Of a stretch of 64,000 nucleotides of DNA, positions 21,209 through 29,637 are shown piece after piece. Positions within the stretch are counted from its first letter, which is position 1. Each line of letters opens with the position of its first letter. A model generated the notes under the pieces. That model was not told the DNA's origin. It saw only the letters and a program-made list of their open reading frames with translations, and did no database searches. Source of the DNA: Verrucomicrobiota bacterium. GTDB lineage: Bacteria > Verrucomicrobiota > Verrucomicrobiia > Chthoniobacterales > Terrimicrobiaceae. The stretch covers positions 55,671-119,670 of the forward strand of contig JAFKMU010000051.1 in the NCBI GenBank assembly GCA_017305195.1, in the 5' to 3' direction. The position numbers were made by a program, and so were the translations under genes.

Positions 21209-22429
21209 TCAAGCGTTTTGCCCCAACGCGGTTTCTTCCGGGCGCTCGCGCCGGATCTCCAGGGCGACGGCGGCGACAGTGGCCACCGCCAGAAAGCCTG
21301 CCGCGACCGCAAACGGGAGAGCCGCATAGGGCATCCGGTGCCCGGCCTCCGAAAACCCCAGCAGCCAGCCTGCGGAGAGCGGCCCGGCAAAGCGGGCCAG
21401 ACTGCCGGCGGATTGCACCACTCCCAACGCCCTTCCCTGCCACTCCGCTGAGGCGCTGCGGGACGCCAGCGCGGACAGTGTCGGCATGAGGAGACTGTTG
21501 CCGATGCCGATGAGGGTCGAGGCCCCGAGCATCACACCCAATGTCCCCGCGAGGGACAACGTGACCAGCCCGGCAAACATGAGCGCGCTCCCTGCCACGG
21601 CCAGCAGGCCTTCGCCGAAGCGCTTCACCAGCCGCCCGATCAGGCCGCCCTGAATAAAGACGCCGAGTACGCCGATTCCCGCCAGGATGTAACCCGTGTG
21701 AAGAGCGTCGAGATCGAACCGATGCTTCAGATAGAGGGCAAAGAGCGCCGTCATCATCGAAAAACCGGCGATGACCAAAAAGTAGCAGACGAGGCTGGAG
21801 ACGTACTGCTGCACGCGCACGTGCTGAAAAAGGTCAGGAAAAATGCGCTGCGACTTCTTTGGAGCCGCGTCCGCATGGCGGGATTCCGGCAGGAAAAAAA
21901 CGATGAAGAGAAAATTCACGGCTGCCAGCCCCGCCGCGATGAACATCGGAGCCGCGTAATTGAAAGTCACCCCGGCCCAGCCGCCCAGGGCAGGCCCGAA
22001 AACGAAACCCAGACCGAACGCGGCGCCAAGCAGCCCCATGGCCTTCGCCCGATTCTCCGGGGAGGAGATATCCGCGAGATAGGCCTGGGCCGCGCCGATA
22101 TTCGCCCCGGCAATTCCGTCAATCAACCGGGCCACGAAGAGCATGAGAACCGATCCAGCCATGCCCATGAGAAGATATCCTGCAATCGTTCCAATGACGC
22201 CCAGCAATAGGACCGGCTTGCGTCCGATGCGGTCCGAAACCTTGCCCCAGAGCGGAGCGAAGAAAAATTGAGCCAGCGAAAAAATGCCCACCAGCCAGCC
22301 AATCTGCCACGGAGTCGCGCCAAAATGCTCGGCATAAAGAGGCAATACCGGGATCACAATCCCGAAGCCGAGAATGTCGATAAAAACGGTAAAAAAGATC
22401 GCGATGTATTGCAGCGGACGTCTGTCCAT
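21209..22429 (-). CDS. MFS transporter, TetA-like drug exporter group
   Basis: Twelve-helix proton antiporter. The motif between helices 2 and 3, GKVSDRIGRKPVLL (about residues 60-73), is the major facilitator signature, and the N-terminal FFTVFIDILGFGIVIPVLPLYAEHFGA is typical of the TetA-like DHA1 group. Length 406 residues from the ATG giving MDRRPLQYIAIF; another ATG five codons upstream (22444) is possible since neither has a clear ribosome site. Substrate unknown. It is transcribed away from the hotdog fusion gene; the 125-base divergent region between them must hold both promoters, but I see no convincing consensus. Confidence 0.85.
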   Translation of the reverse strand: MDRRPLQYIAIFFTVFIDILGFGIVIPVLPLYAEHFGATPWQIGWLVGIFSLAQFFFAPLWGKVSDRIGRKPVLLLGVIGTIAGYLLMGMAGSVLMLFVARLIDGIAGANIGAAQAYLADISSPENRAKAMGLLGAAFGLGFVFGPALGGWAGVTFNYAAPMFIAAGLAAVNFLFIVFFLPESRHADAAPKKSQRIFPDLFQHVRVQQYVSSLVCYFLVIAGFSMMTALFALYLKHRFDLDALHTGYILAGIGVLGVFIQGGLIGRLVKRFGEGLLAVAGSALMFAGLVTLSLAGTLGVMLGASTLIGIGNSLLMPTLSALASRSASAEWQGRALGVVQSAGSLARFAGPLSAGWLLGFSEAGHRMPYAALPFAVAAGFLAVATVAAVALEIRRERPEETALGQNA

Positions 22430-22554
22430 GAGAGAGGAACACATTCAACAGGACTTCCCGCGCAAAAGCAAGGGCGCGACATGATTTGTCCGACGGTTGC
22501 GTAGGCGTTGCACATTACCCGAAAATCTGAAAAGTTAGTTCCCACTATTTGTTC

Positions 22555-24408
22555 ATGGCCTCTTCCCCAAATCCGACTCCGACTCGCTGGTTTCCAACTC
22601 TCCTCTGGGGCAATTCCGTGGCGCTCTCATGGATGTGGGGCCTCGGATTGTTTTTCTCCGTTCAGTTTTCGACACAGTTCGGCCTGTTTGGCCTGCTGAT
22701 TTTTGCCATTACGAATGGTCTCGGATTGCTGTGCTTCGGCCTGGTCACGCATCACATCGCGCGACGCGAGCCCGGGTCGGAATCCCTTGCCCGGTTCTTC
22801 ACGACATGGTCGCGACCGTTCCGGCTGGTCTTTTTCCTGTACCAGCTCCTGGCGATCACCCTGACGATTTTTGCCTTCATCCGCTACGGGTGGCTCTCGC
22901 TCGGCATGCAGCCCTGGCTGCTTTACCTGCCGCTGACCCTGCTGATCGTGCTGGCGGCAGCGATCCTTTTTGGCGAGGAGTTTGACATCAAGAGGATCAA
23001 GTACAGCCACGGCGTGCTGGGCCTCATCCTCGCTGCAGCGGTCGCCGTACTGATCATTAACGCGATCCAATCGGGACCCGTCACCGCACAGGGCCAGCCG
23101 AAGATGCTTGCTCCCGACTGGAATTTCTGGGGCTACGTCATTCCGATCATCATCGGCTTCCTGGTCGGCCCATGGCTCGACCTCCAGCAGTGGCAGCGCG
23201 CCATCCAGATGCACCGAGAGCGTGTTTCCATCGCCGCCGCGTACTGGGTGGGGTCGATCCAGTTCACCCTGATGCTGATTTTCCATGGCACGATGACTCT
23301 CTGGGCACTGGGCCATGGCGCCAGCCAGTATCTGCGCCAGGGTGTCGGCAACTACACGTACGGCCACGAGACGCTGGTGCTCCAGTTCTTCGAACATGCC
23401 TCTCCGTGGGTCTTCGGCGCGTACGCTGTGTGGATTTGCGTGTGTGTGCTGACCACGCTGGACAGCGGCTACATCTCGCTGCGCTGGTTCCTGCAGGACA
23501 ACGCCGCGTTGTCGAACAACCCGCTCTTTGCCCTGATCCCGAAGCGGCTCATCACATCGCCGATCCCGATCTTCATCTTTGCCGGTGTGATCGCGCTCAT
23601 TGCCGCGGTGCTCAAGATGGAGCTCGAGTACTTCATGATCTTCTACGCGACGTTCTTCGTCGGGTACTCCGTGCTCTCGATCGCCCGATGCTACGTCATC
23701 ACCCCGGCCAATGCCATTCCGCAGGTCAAGATGTTCTGCATCGGCAGCCTCGCGGTGGTGATCTTCGCCTACGGGTATTTCCTGCGCCTTCCGCTCTTCC
23801 AGATCATCGGTTCGCTCCTGCCGCTGGCTTACGTCGTGTGGCTGCTCTTCAAGCCGGGCTCCCCGCAGGAGTTCGTCAGCGACTCCGAGGAGCTCTCCGC
23901 CCCGTCGCAGGATATCGGCCCCGCCACGGCTCCAGCACTGGCTCCCGCCGCTACGGCCGACGCACCTGCGCTGCCGGGCTCGCATCCGGTCGGCGGCCAT
24001 TTCGAAGGCAAGTGGTTCGTCCATTCCTTCGTGGCGACCTATGCGGATACCAACTCCGTCGGCAACGTCTACTTCGGCATGTACGCGATGTGGGTGGGCA
24101 AGACGCGCGAACTGTTCTTCAACCAGGTGATGCCGAAGTTTGACCTGAAGAACACTCCATTCTACATCCTCACCCGTTCGTTCGAGCACAAGTTCGTGCG
24201 TGAGACGCGCGAATTTGAGACCGTGAGCGTGCGCATCCGCATCGCGAGCTATAACCGGAAGTTCGTCATCCTCGAGCATGAGATTTACGACTCGGCCCAG
24301 AAGCTTCTCGGGCATGGCAAGCAGTCGCTGCTCTTCGTCGCCTCCACCGACTACAAACTCATCGACCTCCCGGCCGAAGTGACCTCGGCCTTCATGGTAT
24401 ACACATAG
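22555..24408 (+). CDS. Polytopic transporter-like membrane protein fused to a hotdog thioesterase domain
   Basis: 617 residues in three parts. Residues 15-432 are about 12-13 hydrophobic helices; the segment GPWLDLQQWQRAIQMHRE (205-222) and TLDSGYISLRW (301-311) recall sodium:solute symporters, so a LeuT-fold ancestry is plausible but unproven. Residues 433-485 are an acidic then Ala/Pro-rich linker. Residues 485-617 look like a 4-hydroxybenzoyl-CoA-type hotdog: YADTNSVGNVYFGMY (496-510) with the usual catalytic-position Asp498, and LLGHGKQSLLFV near the end. ATG at 22555 is preferred over a TTG two codons earlier. It starts a same-strand run of six genes and ends 2 bases before the next ATG. 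Whether the hotdog hydrolyses acyl-CoA is inferred from the fold. Confidence 0.75.
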   Translation: MASSPNPTPTRWFPTLLWGNSVALSWMWGLGLFFSVQFSTQFGLFGLLIFAITNGLGLLCFGLVTHHIARREPGSESLARFFTTWSRPFRLVFFLYQLLAITLTIFAFIRYGWLSLGMQPWLLYLPLTLLIVLAAAILFGEEFDIKRIKYSHGVLGLILAAAVAVLIINAIQSGPVTAQGQPKMLAPDWNFWGYVIPIIIGFLVGPWLDLQQWQRAIQMHRERVSIAAAYWVGSIQFTLMLIFHGTMTLWALGHGASQYLRQGVGNYTYGHETLVLQFFEHASPWVFGAYAVWICVCVLTTLDSGYISLRWFLQDNAALSNNPLFALIPKRLITSPIPIFIFAGVIALIAAVLKMELEYFMIFYATFFVGYSVLSIARCYVITPANAIPQVKMFCIGSLAVVIFAYGYFLRLPLFQIIGSLLPLAYVVWLLFKPGSPQEFVSDSEELSAPSQDIGPATAPALAPAATADAPALPGSHPVGGHFEGKWFVHSFVATYADTNSVGNVYFGMYAMWVGKTRELFFNQVMPKFDLKNTPFYILTRSFEHKFVRETREFETVSVRIRIASYNRKFVILEHEIYDSAQKLLGHGKQSLLFVASTDYKLIDLPAEVTSAFMVYT

Positions 24409-24410
24409 GA

Positions 24411-25910
24411 ATGATGCGATCCCGACTACTGGCCGGAGCGGGAGCGCTGGCCGTCCTGGCGGGCTGCCAGCCGCCCAGCACCAAACCTGTCCTGCCGGCG
24501 GAGTCCCCCACTCCCACCCCGGCGGTCACGCCGGTGGTCGCAACATCCACCCCCTCACCCACGCCGATCCCGGTGCCGGCCTTGCCCCGGAAGCCGGTGG
24601 AGTTTGGGAGGATGTTCAACGGGGTCACGTTCCAGACCAAGTTTGCCACGCCCGCGAGCGAGGAACTGGCCTCGGTCGAGCGCACGCAGGACAAGTCCTA
24701 CGAGGTTGAAATCACTTTCACCGCGAAGCTGCCCCGGCCAAGCCGCAGCCTTGAAGACCTGGCAAAGAACGATCCCAAGCTGCCGCATGTCCTCAACCAG
24801 ATGGCCACCCTGGTCGGAAACGCGAAGGTGTCGCCATTCTTCGACAAGCTCTACAGCACCAAGATCGAGGCGATCCGCAGCCAGCTCTTTCAGTTGGACG
24901 AAGTGCTCTCGCGCCACAACTTCTACGACTGCGAGACCATGCTGGAACTCACGTCGCCCGATACCGGACGCAAGGCGCTCCTGCTCATCGGCGACATGGA
25001 TGTCAATGTCGACGGGACCGACGGTGACCGCAATGTGCCGGTCGATGACTCCGGCCGCTTTTTCCAGCCGCAGACGAGCTATCGCTGGAAACGCACCACG
25101 GATCGCGTCAATCCGATCCTGCCCCACTACCAGCAAAAGCTCGCCGACCTGAAACGCGAGTACGCCATCTCCGGCCTCACTGCCGCCCGCAACAAGGAAC
25201 TCCAGCAGGCCATCGACCAGACGACGCGGACGATCAACGACCTGAAGACCTACAGCTTTCTCATCTCCTCGACCGACCCGTCGATCGTGATTCCCACCTT
25301 CATGATCAACGACAAGGAGAACCCCTTTGCGCCGAAGGTGGGAGATTATGCCGCCGTGATCTACAACGGCGTGGTCTATCCTGCCATCGTCGGCGACGCG
25401 GGGCCATCGGCCAAAGTGGGAGAGGCCTCCCTGCGCCTGGCCCGGGAGATCAACCCCAAAGCATCCTCCATCGCGCGACCGGTCAGCAACATCAAGGTGG
25501 CCTACCTCGTGTTCCCGGGAACGGCGGACCCGGCCGCCCAGCCCAACCTCGCGGACTGGCGGACGAAGTGCAAAAAGTACCTCGATGAGATCGGCGGAGC
25601 CGCGCCGGAGATCTTTTCCTGGCCGGATATCGTGCCGCCATGGCCGACGCCAACTCCCACTCCGACGCCAACCCCCACTCCGGAACCATCGCCAAGCGCG
25701 TCTCCGGGAGCTTCGCCTGAGGCCACGACGATTGCCCCGCCGCCACCGAACACGACGGTGAATCCCAATTTCATCATCGAGACGCCCCAGCCGTCTCCTT
25801 CCGCGTCGGCGTCGCCGACTCCCGCCCCGACGCCCAGCCCGAGCCCGACGCAGCCTCAACCTGCTGTCGTTACGCCTGCTGACGCCACCTCTCCCGCCCC
25901 GACCCCGTGA
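24411..25910 (+). CDS. Lipoprotein with GH75 chitosanase-like domain and Pro/Thr-rich linkers
   Basis: 499-residue lipoprotein: signal peptide ending LAGC (Cys19), then a Pro/Thr-rich stretch (31-60), a predicted enzyme domain (about 60-400), and a long low-complexity tail rich in TP, SP and AP repeats (about 412-499). The middle contains GDMDVNVDGTDGD (194-206) and VVYPAIVGDAGPSAKVGEAS (321-340). An Asp-rich strand followed by a GD(x)GP...GE motif recalls fungal-type GH75 chitosanases, with Glu338 and one of Asp195/Asp197 as candidate catalytic residues. The family call is by recognition of these motifs and is moderate. Start may be 24411 or the adjacent ATG at 24414; AGGA precedes both. It overlaps the next start (GTGA). 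Confidence 0.6.
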   Translation: MMRSRLLAGAGALAVLAGCQPPSTKPVLPAESPTPTPAVTPVVATSTPSPTPIPVPALPRKPVEFGRMFNGVTFQTKFATPASEELASVERTQDKSYEVEITFTAKLPRPSRSLEDLAKNDPKLPHVLNQMATLVGNAKVSPFFDKLYSTKIEAIRSQLFQLDEVLSRHNFYDCETMLELTSPDTGRKALLLIGDMDVNVDGTDGDRNVPVDDSGRFFQPQTSYRWKRTTDRVNPILPHYQQKLADLKREYAISGLTAARNKELQQAIDQTTRTINDLKTYSFLISSTDPSIVIPTFMINDKENPFAPKVGDYAAVIYNGVVYPAIVGDAGPSAKVGEASLRLAREINPKASSIARPVSNIKVAYLVFPGTADPAAQPNLADWRTKCKKYLDEIGGAAPEIFSWPDIVPPWPTPTPTPTPTPTPEPSPSASPGASPEATTIAPPPPNTTVNPNFIIETPQPSPSASASPTPAPTPSPSPTQPQPAVVTPADATSPAPTP

Positions 25911-26908
25911 TCACACCCGAGCAGCTCCGGCAACTCCTTTGCGCTCTGGGTGATCACATCCAGTCTCGCATCATCAGCAACCGCGCCGGGAAAACCATCG
26001 AGGATCTTTCCGGCATCGCCGCCCAGACCACGGCCGACACGATCTACCAGATCGATCGCCTGAGCGAGGCAGCCATCGCCGAGTGGTTTTCCACCTGCTG
26101 GCCAGCGGACGAGCCCGTGCAGGTCGTGATGGAGGGCATCGAGGACGACCAGCCGTTTTGTTTTCCCGAGGGTATTGACATCTCCTCCACCCGCTGGAAG
26201 TGCATCCTTGATCCGATCGACGGCACCCGGTGCATCATGCATGACAAGCGCAGCGCCTGGGCGCTGGCGGGCATCGCGCCGCAAAAGGGCGCGGACACCC
26301 GGCTGTCCGACATCGTGGCGGCCGCGATGACCGAACTGCCCACTACGAAGCAATGGCGGGCCGACCAGATCAGCGCGACCCGGGGAGGCGGCTGCGTTTT
26401 CACCTCCCGCAATGTGCTCGATGGCAGCACGGCTCCGCTCCACCTCCAGCCATCGCAGGCCACGAAGTTCGAACACGGCTTTTCCTGGCTGGCAAAGTAC
26501 CTGCCGGAGGGCCGTACTCTGACCTCGCAGATTGAGGAGGCCCTCTGGGAGGAGCTGACAGATTACAACGGCACCGCTCCCCTCCAGGTTTTTGACGACC
26601 AGTACATCAGCACCGGGGGGGCGTTTTACGAAATGCTCTCCGGCCACGACCGGCTCGGCGGCGACATCCGCCCGCTGGTCTTCGCCCGGCTCGGGCTCGA
26701 CGCCGCCCTCGTCTGTCATCCGTACGACGTTTCCGCGGCGCTGGTCCTTTCCGAGGCCGGAATCATCTACGAGCATCCGCTGGGCGGCTTCCCGGATGCC
26801 CCATTGAACACCACACACCCGATGGCCTGGGTGATCTATGCCAATCCGGCAATCGCCGCCAAAGCCCGCCCGGTGTTGCAAAAACTCCTGAATCGCTTCC
26901 TCGCATGA
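25907..26908 (+). CDS. Inositol monophosphatase family phosphatase
   Basis: Mg2+-dependent sugar/inositol phosphatase fold, 333 residues. Metal-site motifs: VVMEGIED with Glu76, ILDPIDGTRCI (DPIDGT at 102-107), and near residue 280 HPYDVSAALVLSEAGIIYEHPLGG, in which YDVSAA replaces the usual WDxAAG. The length and a 90-residue insertion between the motifs suggest a divergent subfamily; the substrate is not predictable. GTG start overlaps the stop of the lipoprotein gene, and its own stop overlaps the next ATG, so it is translationally coupled on both sides. Confidence 0.82.
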   Translation: MITPEQLRQLLCALGDHIQSRIISNRAGKTIEDLSGIAAQTTADTIYQIDRLSEAAIAEWFSTCWPADEPVQVVMEGIEDDQPFCFPEGIDISSTRWKCILDPIDGTRCIMHDKRSAWALAGIAPQKGADTRLSDIVAAAMTELPTTKQWRADQISATRGGGCVFTSRNVLDGSTAPLHLQPSQATKFEHGFSWLAKYLPEGRTLTSQIEEALWEELTDYNGTAPLQVFDDQYISTGGAFYEMLSGHDRLGGDIRPLVFARLGLDAALVCHPYDVSAALVLSEAGIIYEHPLGGFPDAPLNTTHPMAWVIYANPAIAAKARPVLQKLLNRFLA

Positions 26909-27540
26909 CCCGCGAATCCCTGCTGGCCGGCGTCGCCGTGGCCATCCTCCGCCTGCTCTTCTGCACCATCCGCCTCAAGGTCGACGACTACTCGGCCATC
27001 AAGAACGACACCTCGGGCAAGTCGATCATCCTGTGCTTCTGGCACAATCGCATCCTCGGCATTACCGTTTCCTTCCTGCGCCTGTATCCCGCCATGCAGC
27101 GCAAGGGCGTGACCGTTCTCACCAGCCCGAGCAAGGATGGCGAAATCCTCGCCCAGATCATGGCAGGATTTCGCATGGGGGCGATTCGCGGGTCCAGCTC
27201 CCGCCGGGGTTCCCAGGCCATGCGCGAGCTCGTTCGCGCGGTGGACAAGGGGACAGACATTGCCGTGACGCCTGATGGCCCGCGCGGTCCATGCTACAAG
27301 CTCGGTCCCGGCGTCGTCTTCCTCGCCCAGACCACCGGCACCCGCATCTTCCCGCTGCATGCAAAGTTTTCCCGCTGCATCCGGCTGAAAAGCTGGGACC
27401 GTTTTATCATCCCATTGCCCTTCTCGACCATCTCGGTCAAAGTGAGCGAACCGATTTCCGTACCCGCCGAACTGACCCCGGAGGAGTTTGAAAAGGTGCG
27501 GCTTGATTTGGAAACCACCTTAAAAAATGAAGCAGATTGA
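26905..27540 (+). CDS. DUF374 lysophospholipid acyltransferase-like protein
   Basis: 211 residues with the acyltransferase fold features of the DUF374 group: an N-terminal hydrophobic helix, [10 protein letters not shown] with a candidate catalytic His47, then [35 protein letters not shown] and [21 protein letters not shown]. Family members include acyltransferases acting on Kdo-lipid A precursors. Here the acceptor is unknown. It overlaps the IMPase gene by 4 bases and folD by 14 bases. Confidence 0.85.
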   Translation: MTRESLLAGVAVAILRLLFCTIRLKVDDYSAIKNDTSGKSIILCFWHNRILGITVSFLRLYPAMQRKGVTVLTSPSKDGEILAQIMAGFRMGAIRGSSSRRGSQAMRELVRAVDKGTDIAVTPDGPRGPCYKLGPGVVFLAQTTGTRIFPLHAKFSRCIRLKSWDRFIIPLPFSTISVKVSEPISVPAELTPEEFEKVRLDLETTLKNEAD

Positions 27541-28405
27541 CGGAGCCGCCGTAGCCCAGAAGGTCCACCAGGAAACCCGCCAGCGTATCGAGGCGCTCGC
27601 CGCGCGCGGCATCCAGCCCGGCCTCGCCGTGGTGCTCGTCGGTGACGACCCGGCCTCCCGCGCCTATGTGCGCTCCAAGGACAAGCGTGCAGCGGAGCTT
27701 GGCTTTTATTCCGTCAAAAAGGAACTGCCCGTCACCACGACCCAGGAGGAACTCCTTGCGGTGGTCCAGGAACTGAACAGCGACCCGGCGATCCACGGCA
27801 TCCTCGTCCAATCGCCTCCGCCGAAGCAGATCGATGAAGCTGCCATCGTGCGCGCCATCGACCCCAACAAGGATGTCGACGGGTTTCATCCGGTAAATGT
27901 CGCCAAGCTCGCTCTCGAAGATCCGACAGGTTTTGTGCCTTGCACTCCGCTCGGTTGCATCCGCCTGCTGGAGGAAGCCGGAGTTTCCACCGCAGGGGCC
28001 AACGCCGTCGTCGTCGGCCGCAGCATGATCGTCGGCAAGCCCATGGCGCTGCTCCTCATGCGCCGAGGCAAAGGCGGCGATGCCACCGTCACCGTCGCGC
28101 ACTCGCGCTCAAAGAATCTCGCCGCCATCACGCGCTCGGCGGAAATCGTGATCGCCGCCGTCGGTCGTCCACATTTCCTCGGCGCCGACCATATCGGCGA
28201 AGGCGCCGTGGTCATCGATGTCGGCATCAACCGTATTGACGATCCCACCTCGCCCAAGGGCACCCGCCTTGTCGGCGATGTGGATTACGATGCGGTGGCC
28301 GCCCGTTGCGCCGCCATCACCCCCGTGCCCGGCGGCGTGGGTCCGATGACGATCGCCATGCTCATGGCGAATACGGTACAGGCCTGCGAACAGCTTACGA
28401 AGTAA
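27527..28405 (+). CDS. folD: Bifunctional methylene-THF dehydrogenase/methenyl-THF cyclohydrolase
   Basis: Cytosolic one-carbon enzyme converting 5,10-methylene-THF to 10-formyl-THF. 292 residues. Conserved: [13 protein letters not shown] (Tyr and the catalytic Lys about 49), [33 protein letters not shown] with PL-like region altered to [24 protein letters not shown] for the dinucleotide loop, and [18 protein letters not shown] near the C-terminus. The start lies 14 bases inside the DUF374 gene. Sharing an operon with envelope genes is probably only a transcriptional arrangement. Confidence 0.97.
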   Translation: MKQIDGAAVAQKVHQETRQRIEALAARGIQPGLAVVLVGDDPASRAYVRSKDKRAAELGFYSVKKELPVTTTQEELLAVVQELNSDPAIHGILVQSPPPKQIDEAAIVRAIDPNKDVDGFHPVNVAKLALEDPTGFVPCTPLGCIRLLEEAGVSTAGANAVVVGRSMIVGKPMALLLMRRGKGGDATVTVAHSRSKNLAAITRSAEIVIAAVGRPHFLGADHIGEGAVVIDVGINRIDDPTSPKGTRLVGDVDYDAVAARCAAITPVPGGVGPMTIAMLMANTVQACEQLTK

Positions 28406-28411
28406 CCTGCC

Positions 28412-29125
28412 ATGGAGCGACTAACCAGCAAGCGACTCATCCCGCTTGGCTTCATGTCGCTCTTCATCTTCTCTTCGGCGATGTTGGTCGGCTTGCTGGT
28501 GCAGCCGATCAACTCGGGACTGGCACGCCTCGCCATCTGTGCCTTCGGCCTGCTTTCGACAGTCTCCGCCACGGTCCTTTTCTGGCGGCATCGCTGGTTT
28601 CAATGCGTGATCGGTTGCGCATTCATCATTATCGCAGCCATCGCCCTCTGGCCATCAGTCTCACCCGGCAACCTCCGCACTCGTTACGTTGCCAAGTTAA
28701 GAACATTCGAGGGTACGCCCTACGTCTGGGGCGGAGAGGGTCGGCTGGGTATCGACTGCTCAGGTCTACCTCGAACAGCCTGGCGAAAAACGCTTTTCGA
28801 CGAGGGACTCCGCACGATGAATCCTTCTTTGATACGGCAATCCTTTCTATCGTGGTGGAACGACGTGGCGGCGCGGGATCTGCCTGCCTCGGCAGACTAC
28901 CGACGTTTGGAGTTGAATGGCAGGCTCTCCCAGCTTCCTTATGAACGCCTGCAACCGGGCGATCTCGCCGTGACAAGCTCCGGCGTTCATTGCCTGGTTT
29001 ATCTCGGCAATGGGGATTGGATCGAAGCCGATCCGGCAATGGGCAAGGTCATCATCCTGAACAAAAGTCAGCCGGACTCCTGGCTCTCCGCCCGGTGCGT
29101 GATCGCACGCAGGGCGGATTTTTAG
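28412..29125 (+). CDS. Membrane-anchored NlpC/P60 peptidase
   Basis: 237 residues. Two or three N-terminal hydrophobic helices (about 10-80) anchor a C-terminal NlpC/P60 domain with TPYVWGGEGRLGIDCSGLPR (Cys116 nucleophile), PGDLAVTSSGVHCLVYLGNGDWIEADP (His193 and a downstream acidic residue). This family cuts peptide cross-links or stem peptides in murein; N-terminal membrane spans rather than a cleaved signal are less usual. It is the last gene of the plus-strand run, 6 bases behind folD, and its stop abuts the stop of the convergent mntR-like gene with no gap. Confidence 0.85.
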   Translation: MERLTSKRLIPLGFMSLFIFSSAMLVGLLVQPINSGLARLAICAFGLLSTVSATVLFWRHRWFQCVIGCAFIIIAAIALWPSVSPGNLRTRYVAKLRTFEGTPYVWGGEGRLGIDCSGLPRTAWRKTLFDEGLRTMNPSLIRQSFLSWWNDVAARDLPASADYRRLELNGRLSQLPYERLQPGDLAVTSSGVHCLVYLGNGDWIEADPAMGKVIILNKSQPDSWLSARCVIARRADF

Positions 29126-29578
29126 CTACTTCCCGTTTCGTTCCGCGACGAAGCGCTCGAAGGCCTGGAGCGTTTCATTGCTCACGTGATGCTCGATGCC
29201 CTCGGCATCAGCTCGCGCCGTCGCAGAGGAAACACCCAGCGCTTCAAGGAAGGCAACGACGGTTTGATGGCGGGCCTTGGCCTTGATGGCGAGGCGCTTT
29301 CCGGCGTCGGTTAGAAAAATCGAGCGATAGGGTTGAGTCGTTACCAGACCATCGCGCTGCAGCCTCTGCACGGTACGAATGACTGTGACATGGGTCACGC
29401 CGAAGTTGCGCGCCAGATCGGTCGCCCGCGCCTCGCCTCGCTCGGCCAGGAGGTCGGCGATGGCCTCGACATAGTCCTGCGCCCGCTCCTGGGCATGCTG
29501 CTGGCGGGTACGGTGTTGATGGAGGGCGCGCTCATCGCTGGAAGGGGCCAGCACGGTCGAGGGCTTCATTTTTGGCAC
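29126..29578 (-). CDS. mntR: MntR/DtxR-type transcriptional regulator
   Basis: Predicted Mn2+/Fe2+-responsive repressor, 150 residues. A winged helix (DYVEAIADLLAERGEARATDLARNFGVTHVTVIRTVQRL) is followed by TTQPYRSIFLTDAGKRLA and a dimerisation helix with EGIEHHVSNETLQAF, where Glu/His ligands sit. A GTG at 29578 is chosen because AGGAGG lies 7 bases upstream; ATGs at 29584 and 29569 have poor spacing. It lies just after the phosphatase gene on the same strand. No mntH or other manganese transporter is adjacent, so its target is elsewhere or is the phosphatase. Confidence 0.8.
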   Translation of the reverse strand: MPKMKPSTVLAPSSDERALHQHRTRQQHAQERAQDYVEAIADLLAERGEARATDLARNFGVTHVTVIRTVQRLQRDGLVTTQPYRSIFLTDAGKRLAIKAKARHQTVVAFLEALGVSSATARADAEGIEHHVSNETLQAFERFVAERNGK

Positions 29579-29637
29579 AGGCATCCCTCCTCTTTTGCCA
29601 CAAGATGGCAGCGTTGACAAATCCGATGCAGCCCGTT

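Noticed and set aside
22627..24315. A 562-codon open frame on the minus strand opposite the hotdog fusion gene
   Set aside because: Composition is Asp/Arg/His-rich and repetitive as expected from the complement of a high-GC gene; the plus-strand gene has clear membrane helices and a known domain.
25640..25700. Repeat-like run of CCAACTCC/CCGACGCC units
   Set aside because: It encodes the TPTPTPTP linker inside the lipoprotein gene; unit length varies with codon choice, so it is not a CRISPR array or separate repeat.
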